Positions 56,908 through 64,000 of a stretch of 64,000 bases of DNA are shown here, one piece after another. The position numbers and the translations under genes were made by a program. Source of the stretch: Chrysopilus asiliformis (Eukaryota; Arthropoda; Insecta; Diptera; Rhagionidae); assembly GCA_964034945.1 (NCBI GenBank), contig OZ035961.1:30158184-30222183 (forward strand), read 5' to 3'. The notes beneath the pieces are model-generated. The model made no database searches. It was not told where the DNA came from and saw only the letters and a list, made by a program, of their open reading frames with translations. Each line of letters opens with the position of its first letter. Within the stretch, counting starts at the first letter, position 1.

Positions 56908-57250
56908 AGCTTGTCCCACAATTGCAGCGGCGCGGCAATGGTGCGGTGCGGCAATGGTGCGGTGCGGCGCGGTTAGCTCAGAGCGGCAGGGCGACAGCCG
57001 CAGTCATTTCCTAAACCCCAATTAAGCGGTGCGGATGCGGCGCGGTGACAGCTCAATTTGTGTTTTCATAACCTACAAATCGCAGAGAATTTGAAGATTA
57101 TTAATTTTTCGGTTTCATTCTCGGTATCAAATACGTTTTCGCGTTTGATCAGCGCGCAATTATAGACCAAATCATATAAACCTATAGTTTCTACTACCAT
57201 CTGTCACCGCGCCGCGCCGCGTGTCGTTGCGCGTTATTGCGGGACAAGCT
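56908..57250. mobile_element. GC-rich MITE with AGCTTGTCCC ends
   Basis: Inverted ends AGCTTGTCCCACAATTGCAG and its near-complement, then GCGGCGCGGC-type blocks on both sides. TTA at 56905-56907 and 57251-57253. The CG-rich ends stand out sharply from the AT-rich surroundings. Confidence 0.78.
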
Positions 57251-57327
57251 TTATTTTGGTCGAAACAGAGACATCCAATACTGCTTTTCCTTCTACTTGC
57301 ATCGAACGCTTGAAACAAGTTACGTAA

Positions 57328-57667
57328 AGCTGGAAACACAATTGATGCAGTAATGTCGATGCACGCATCAAACGTGTATATTCTTATCGCTGTAGACACA
57401 ATTGATACTGCAGCAGCAACGCATGAGTGTGCATCGACGCAACGTTTTGAAAAATTAAAACGTTGCTGCATGCTGCAATAATGGTTATCCACATATGCGC
57501 ATTTTCTTTGAAGATGAAGTATGCGCAATCCTAAATTTGTTTTCAAATGACATTTGACACTGCACTGCAGCGCTGCATCAATTGTGTCATCAACCAATGC
57601 TGCTGCATGCATTGTGATGCGTAAACGCACAACGCTGAAGCATGCTGCATCAATTGTGTTTCCAGCT
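57328..57667. mobile_element. TAA-flanked MITE with AGCTGGAAACACAATTGATG ends
   Basis: TAA at 57325-57327 and 57668-57670, inverted ends AGCTGGAAACACAATTGATG. Interior dense in GCATGCTGCA/TGCAGC motifs. The 152-codon minus-strand frame at 57172-57630 spans two MITEs and is not a gene. Confidence 0.85.
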
Positions 57668-57670
57668 TAA

Positions 57671-60629
57671 TACTATTGCAGCTCTCAGTATAGTGCACAA
57701 TTCAATATAGTGAACGGCCTTAATTTTTTTGAATTCTCTATATTGAGCGTGTATTTTAATAACCCTCAGAGCAACGAGGGAATTTTTTTTTTTTCAAAAT
57801 TTGCACGCACACAAAAAATGTAAAAAAAACATTGATTGAATTATTTCCACGAAAATTAAATCTTTAAAAATGACTTAAATTAATTTTTATATTTCTACAC
57901 AATGATAATTCCAATAACCAACCCGTATTTTAAGTATTAATTGTGTTCACTCGAGCGGAAGTTGATATTAGTAACTTTAAAAAAAATGTAAGTTCTGATC
58001 TTATTATTCGTAAATTATTAATTTTTGTAGCGACGTTCTTTTATCTAAAAATATGGTTTCAGGGTTAGAGGTAATTTCCTGATCAAATTAATTTGGGTAG
58101 TTCATAATTTTTCTAGTATTTCGCTGCTAGGATTTTTATGATTTTTTTTAAATGACCACCATATAGCTGTATAGAAAAAGAAGGCTATAAGCTTTTATTT
58201 TAACCCATTAAGGACAAAAGCCTCGAGGTTCGAGTTTTAGGGAGAAACTTCGCCTAGAGGTTTTTACTAAACCTAGAAAAAAATCTGCAAAAAAATTACT
58301 TTTGTTAGGAGTTACTAATATATATGTAACATTGGTCACAAATAGTTTGAGACTATATTTAATCTTGATACGAAAAAAATTCACCTGCGGCGCATTTTTT
58401 ACTCGCAGTACATGTTTATGGATATAGATTTCAGAAAAATTTCGAGTTATGGTGAAGCTATTTTTTTCTAAATAAAAAACATGTTTATTGTTACTTTAAC
58501 ACGGGATTTTTTACATAAGACTCTTTGTATAAATTTGACTAAACAAATTATGTGTTTTGGTTCGAAATCGCTAAATTTTTAAAACGATTTTTTTTAACAC
58601 TCTAACTGCCACGTCAGTCAAAAAGACCTGACTCCTAACTGTTGTGTACAGTGAAACAATGAAAATTATTAAAGTGTTCGCTGCAACCGCAACGAATTTT
58701 TGTAGTTGCACACATTTTATGGTAATAAAATAACATTTAGGTATAATTTTGTTTCATTTTTTTTTCTCTTAGTGCATCCTTTTTGACTGACAACTAAATA
58801 TTCGAAAAAGGCTTAAAACTGTCGTGGCAGTTAGAGTGTTAATGGCAATACCAGTTTGTGTTTCTCATTTGTATCAAATATAAAAAATAATTTTTTTATT
58901 GCATGTGAAATTGAGAATAGTGTATTTCATTTTACTGAATTGAATTTAAAATCAGAATTAAAGCATTTCGAAATATACAATAATTCTTGCTAGTGAATAC
59001 TTTTAAAATAATAATCGGTATTCATTTATTGCTCGTCAAAAGAAAATTTAATATAGCTCTTTAAATTATTTAAAAGTGAAGTTGTTTATTGGACATTCAT
59101 ACAAACATATTTACGTTTCATATTTTATTTGAAAAACAATCCGCTTTTATACCATAGTACATTCAAATGAATACTGAATATGTATATTTAATAATTCAGG
59201 ATTGATTCAGACATCCTTTGTTAATTTTAATGCATAAAATTTTCATATTTTTCTTTACAAAAATCGATATTTTATGCAGTCTTTTGAGAGTTATTTATAT
59301 GATGAATTTAGTTAACTAATTCTAACTACAGCTAGTGTAAAACCTTAAGTCACATTTCACGAATACAACTTTTTCTTTTGTTGCCTAATCGCAGTTTTGT
59401 CTCTCAACATTTCTAACTCTCAACATTTCTTTTTAAACTTAATTTTTGCGCTTTAGTCACATATTTTGTTAATTTTTACATGTTTTTCGTCATTTGAAAA
59501 TAATAAATATGAAAACATCACAAAATTATTCCAGTTTTTAATATGATTAAATTATTTACTAATATCAATTGATCTTTACTGTTTTTTTTTAAATTTTTAT
59601 CTACATGCATGACTATGAATTAATTGTTATGATTAGTGTGAGTTCTAGTAAGTCATTAAAAAGCTTTAAATCTTTAATAATGAATTCCAGATATTTTTTT
59701 CTTGAAAAAAAACATGTATCTTCTTTATGAAATTTATGAAATTAAATAAAAAATGAAAAGGTATTTTTTCAGTTGGATTAAAATCATTTTAACACTTTAA
59801 TATTGCTTTTTATGTATACATATTTTGATAAATTTATAATCTCCTTCTAAATATAATTATATGTAGACAAATTCATTAATATTTAATATTCTTTTCAATA
59901 AGTTATATAAACATATTTATATGTATATATATGTATATATAGTGTATGTAAATATAAAATATTTTCTTTTGATATAATATTTTTTGTATTTAATTTAATA
60001 ATTGATAATAATTTACAATTGCATTGTTGTTCCAGAGACAACAATGTAATAATTTGATAATATGTAATTGAAACTTCTTGATGGGAGATTTTTATGAGTT
60101 TTGCTTGATTCTTCTTTTACAAATAATTCTTTTATTTTGTTTTCTTATGAGTTTGATTTGATGCATATTGAAAATACAAAATGTAATTATTTTTTTTTTT
60201 TTTGAAACAAAATAATTTATTTTAAAAGATACATTATAAATATGAATATTTTGCATTAAATAGTGTTAATTACATTTATTCATAAACAAATTTCTATCAT
60301 TAATTAAAGTCAGACGTAGTATTTTTGTGGTTATAGGTACATTAAATTCAGAAATATATAAAAATCGAAAGTATGAAAAAAGGGTTAATTTTTTGTGCAG
60401 GACAAGTAAACGAAACGATAAAAAGTTTGCCAAACACTTCAGTCAAGCAGTTATGCATAACCCTTTCAGTCCTTTTTTAATTTATTTTAAACAAACTTTG
60501 AGTAAAAGATTTACTTTTACTTACTTTATTGATTTACTTTTGAAATTTTTTTAGAAATGAACTTTTGCCATGAAATGAAGAATATGAAAAAAGGTTTCTT
60601 TACTTGTACCATGATGAAACAAGATTTAG
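57671..60629. other. AT-rich DNA, one MITE, no gene seen
   Basis: Except for 58598-58838, the region is simple AT-rich sequence with TATATGTATA tracts (59917-59945). No supported gene. Confidence 0.45.
58598..58838. mobile_element. piggyBac-like MITE (CACTCTAACTGCCACG ends)
   Basis: TTAA flanks (58594-58597, 58839-58842). Inverted ends CACTCTAACTGCCACG and CGTGGCAGTTAGAGTG, 16 bp perfect. 241 bp. Confidence 0.85.
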
Positions 60630-60641
60630 TAAAGGTTTCCT

Positions 60642-61107
60642 GTAATCACAAGGTCGCTCTGGCCTAGATTTAATAGGAATAGAACCGACACCCTTCTTAG
60701 ACTCAGCAGGACCTCCGTAAGGCTACTCACAGGCTTAATCACGAGGCACTGCCCCCTTGGCGCTATGGCCAGAAGGTGTGGCGCGGCCGCAAATGATTTT
60801 TGCCGCAGTTGTGGTGACGAGGATGAGCCGGAGACCGTGAAACACTTACTCTGTGAGTGTCCAGCCCTACAAGCACGCCGATATGGGACGCTTGGGGCCA
60901 GATTTTATAGTGGCCTGACGGAACTTGGCAACCACCCACTCGAGGATATGTGAGCTTCGTCAACAAGTCGGGCTGGTTCAAATAGGATCAACTAGTTTGA
61001 TGAAAGGTCTTATGAGTACCGAAGACATCACAATGGGCCTGTAGGCCTCCGAGTGTAGCGCTGTGCTCACGCCTGGGCGCGCGCGGTCTTCTCAACCTAA
61101 CCTAACC
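60642..61107 (+). mobile_element. 5'-truncated LINE (non-LTR retrotransposon) 3' end
   Basis: 466 bp flanked by a 12-bp duplication TAAAGGTTTCCT (60630-60641, 61108-61119), the signature of target-primed reverse transcription. Contains the C-terminal coding end (60654-60953), a 3' UTR, and a tail AACCTAACCTAACC instead of poly(A). GC content far above its surroundings. Confidence 0.9.
60654..60953 (+). pseudogene. LINE ORF2 C-terminus, RNase H/zinc-knuckle region
   Basis: The open frame entering from the truncation reads SLWPRFNRNRTDTLLRLSRT, then VRLLTGLITRHCPLGAMARR, then FCRSCGDEDEPETVKHLLCE and CPALQARR, ending with a TGA. This LLTGLIT-H-PLG plus C-x2-C...H-x4-C array is the usual C-terminal end of ORF2 in insect LINEs. 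No reverse transcriptase remains. Confidence 0.9.
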
Positions 61108-61593
61108 TAAAGGTTTCCTAAAATCCATAAACAAAACCACGGTACAAATTTTCTTAAACAATTTTTTTCCCAGACTACATTTATCAAAAAATATGTTTCA
61201 CTCTTGATAAAAAATTTTCTCGACAAGTCGAAGTATTTCTAGCTCCTGGTCGTAGGTATTGGAGAGAGTAGACGTCGCGATAACGAAATTCAAACCAAAT
61301 TGATAGTTTATTTTTATTGTTGGTGATTAAAAAAAAGAGTACAAAAATACCAGGCTTTTCTTTTTTTCCTGCAACTCTAGATTATTCATCTCCATCGACC
61401 TCGAGAACTCGAAATTTCCAGATACTACCCTATAAGTCGAAGCTTGGTATCTCGATATTCTTGGTAGCTCAAATTTTTGTCGGCTTTGACTTATTGAGGT
61501 TCCATTGTAAAAACTACACGCCAACCACTCATTTTGGTACACTTGATTTTTACGTAAAAATGACTGATAATTACATAAAAATGACTGATATAA

Positions 61594-61956
61594 AGGTAAA
61601 AATAGACGCTGCGATGGTCGTACCGACTTGTGTTGGACCGATATCGGGCCGACGGTTGTATACAGCACACACACGATACGATTTATTTGCGATTTTGATC
61701 GAAGAATCAGTTTTTACTAGCAAATATCTCTCGAACAACACAGCACAGTTGTAAAATAATATCGTATCGACGGTCGCATGGCAGACCACAAACGATACAA
61801 TCTGTTGTATGCGACCGCAGGTTTTGGCTCAGCTACGTACGACCGTGCGATATCGGGCCCAACCGTCATTTCGTGCACACACACGATACAATTATCGCAT
61901 GCGACCGCAAATCGGCCCGACGGTTGTACCGATAATTGCAGCGTCTATTCCCAGCT
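61594..61956. mobile_element. TAA-flanked MITE with AATAGACGCTGC ends
   Basis: TAA at 61591-61593 and 61957-61959. Inverted ends share AATAGACGCTGC after a variable AGNT start; the interior holds several GACGGTTGTA and ACACACACGATAC motifs. The coding frames here (61317-61987, both strands) lie on this element. Confidence 0.78.
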
Positions 61957-61959
61957 TAA

Positions 61960-64000
61960 GAGTCATTTTTACGTAATTTCATATTGATGATCTCGAATTC
62001 CAGATGGTTTGGCTGGATTGACTTTAGTTTTTTAAATACGCAAACAATTCATAAACTAATGTATGGTAAATTGACCATATTGTTTTATGAATCCGGGACA
62101 GATTACCGCTGGGAGCGGGGGGAGAGAAGTCGCCTCTTCTTTTGTTTCAATTTTTTTTTGTTTGTGATCACATAAAAAGTGTTATTGTTGTTTTATATTT
62201 TCAAAATATAACAAAAATTGCGCCACAGGGAAAACTTTTAGAATCAAGCATTCCACTATTGAAAATAATCAATAAAATGCGCCAAAGGCAACAATTTTTG
62301 AGGAAGCGGCGCCGCAGGTGAAAATTTTTGAGTTTTGAGGTCAATTTTTTTAGTGGTTAAGAACATACAACGCTAGGTTGCATAATTCTGGGACAAAAGT
62401 TTAGTTTACAAGACGCCGGGACACCATGCCTAATTCCGAGACTGTTCCGGCTATTGAAAAAAATTCTTCCATTAAATCTCTCACAGTTATAAGATTTGGA
62501 GTATTTCATATTCAAAATCTGAATCTCTTCGTAAATAATTTTCTGTGTATTTTTTTCAAATAAATTGTGTAGGCTTTTCAAATAACATGTTTGTATTAAA
62601 AATTTAAATATTGATACAAATAACTGACATTCCAAGGAAATTTCATTGTTGTTTCCATCTATAAATTGAAATGTTTTATTCACGATGTCATTATTTTAAC
62701 ACTCTGAATATTCAATTAAATGCGAAGATAGCGATCATTTTACTTTTGATACAAATGAATTATTAATTCTAGCAATATTTTTCAAATCCGTAGGTTGGTT
62801 CCATCAAATGGTATCAATATGTAAACGTCAGAGAAAAGTTCTAACATATACGGAGAAGAAAAAGCTTTTTTTTTTTTTTTAAAAAAAAAAAGAAGAATTG
62901 AAATTTCATCTGTAAGTGACGAAATTCAATTCCATCTTTAAAATTTGAATTATTTAAAAACTTTATGATTTTATGTAAATGTTTATAAAAAATCAACACC
63001 ATTTGTTTATAAATAAATGTAATTAATTTATGCATTGGAGTTTTAATTTTAATTGGAAATTATTTTCAGTTTTTTTTTAATTCTTTACTATCATACTTTG
63101 TTAATACATCATAATTAAGTTTTATAATACACTTAACTTTTACTGTTTCAAGTTGCTGATATATAAATAATTAAAATATGGCCGTTTTTACTGATATGTT
63201 TTATGTTTATAATTCAGTTATTTTTTTTTTAATATCATTTTGTATCTTTGTTAAAATTGACACTTAAGCTTAACACACATAAGTCGATAATATGGCTTGA
63301 GTGTATTTATAGTGTGTATATATACATTTTGTAAATAATTAACATATTTCAATATGCAAAAAAAGATTAAATTTTTTATCTTACTAAATATAATTATAAT
63401 CATTTCTACTTACACCGTAAATTGTATAATGATAGTATTTTATAATATATTTCCTTAGCTCTAAATATGTATAGATATATATTTATTATATAATATGTAC
63501 GAATAAATTTAATATCACTTTGGTAATAACAGGCGAGCCATTCGACTCTGATATGTATCGTTACCTTGGTTGTGTCTTAACGTTAAAATTTTCATCGTCC
63601 ATTCGCAATATAAGTAAAATAATACCCTCGGACAATTATTTTGTTTGACGAGATACTTTTTTTACATCATATGCGGTTTGGAACGATTTAAAAATGATAA
63701 TTTAATAAGAAATTAATATGCTTTATTCATTGATTGACGAAATATTTCTTCCATTACACCCAAGGATTTGTGCAAACTTATTTGATATGTATGCGATATC
63801 GATGTAATTTCCGAAATACCGTCAAAACAATGATTTATCTAATCTACTTTTTATAGATATATTCACTTAATTTTTTTTTAGATTATTTTGAATTGAAAAT
63901 GGTATCTTTAAAACATAACGCTGGCTATCGCTTCTTCATTTAAAAGCAATATATATTCACAGTTTTTGAAAAAAAAGTGTTATATTGGAAAATTGTTATG
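61960..64000. other. AT-rich DNA, no gene seen
   Basis: 62866-62891 is a T-run followed by an A-run that can fold on itself. No VAChT-like or ChAT 5' exon could be recognised. The frames at 62357-62683 and 62841-63035 have no domain. Confidence 0.45.

Larger units (their letters stand above)
56607..57324. mobile_element. Fold-back MITE (copy of 35792-35964) with two insertions
   Basis: Left arm 56607-56692 (GGGAGTGATATTCCGTAACT) and right arm about 57254-57324 are separated by two elements (56697-56904 and 56908-57250). The outer right end abuts a third (57328-57667). The intact copy at 35792 shows the uninterrupted centre CTGTCATTTATTTCGGTC. Confidence 0.85.

Noticed and set aside
57172..57630. 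152-codon minus-strand frame rich in Cys, His and Ala
   Set aside because: It spans the ends of two MITEs and is built from the GCATGCTGCA repeats of the 57328-57667 element.
61317..61987. Overlapping frames on both strands, up to 145 codons
   Set aside because: They lie on the TAA-flanked MITE at 61594-61956 and have no domain.
1..64000. CRISPR array or bacterial operon structure
   Set aside because: Spliced genes and insect transposons show eukaryotic DNA; the tandem repeats lack spacers of CRISPR type.

Overview
The window is insect nuclear DNA: AT-rich, intron-dominated and crowded with small DNA transposons. It carries nearly all of the choline acetyltransferase (ChAT) gene on the minus strand. 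The exon sequences read closely with my memory of fly ChAT, and spliceosomal GT-AG introns, a peritrophin-type chitin-binding gene, mariner, hAT and piggyBac-like elements, and a LINE ending in CCTAA repeats all fit an insect. Diptera is my best guess from the ChAT similarity; the species is not determined.

Layout. 1-6056 is the 3' flank of ChAT and holds a nest of four miniature elements (1331-2439). 6057-28098 holds nine ChAT exons read right to left, giving 661 residues and the stop codon; only about the first 60 residues are missing, judging by a fly length of about 721. ChAT introns carry most of the DNA. The intron 14754-22056 contains a second gene on the opposite strand (16398-17162), encoding a secreted chitin-binding, Pro/Thr-rich protein, plus a 2.4 kb hAT-like element that itself contains a mariner relic. 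28099-64000 shows no convincing conserved gene. It should be the first ChAT intron, where insects usually carry the vesicular acetylcholine transporter (VAChT), but no VAChT reading frame is present, so the missing 5' exon(s) and VAChT, if conserved, lie beyond 64000. This part is a transposon landscape: a degenerate Mos1-type mariner with nested insertions (36289-39835), an intact-looking mariner (40468-41760), a second hAT-like copy in the opposite orientation (49038-52215), several TTAA-flanked piggyBac-like and TAA-flanked MITEs, and a 5'-truncated LINE (60642-61107).

The only cellular pathway visible is acetylcholine synthesis. The chitin-binding gene is unrelated to it and is a nested passenger. 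I found no CRISPR, operon, tRNA, rRNA or viral gene. The most informative material is the transposon archaeology: several insertions can be proven by comparing filled and empty sites inside this same window, and their order of arrival can be read from target-site duplications.
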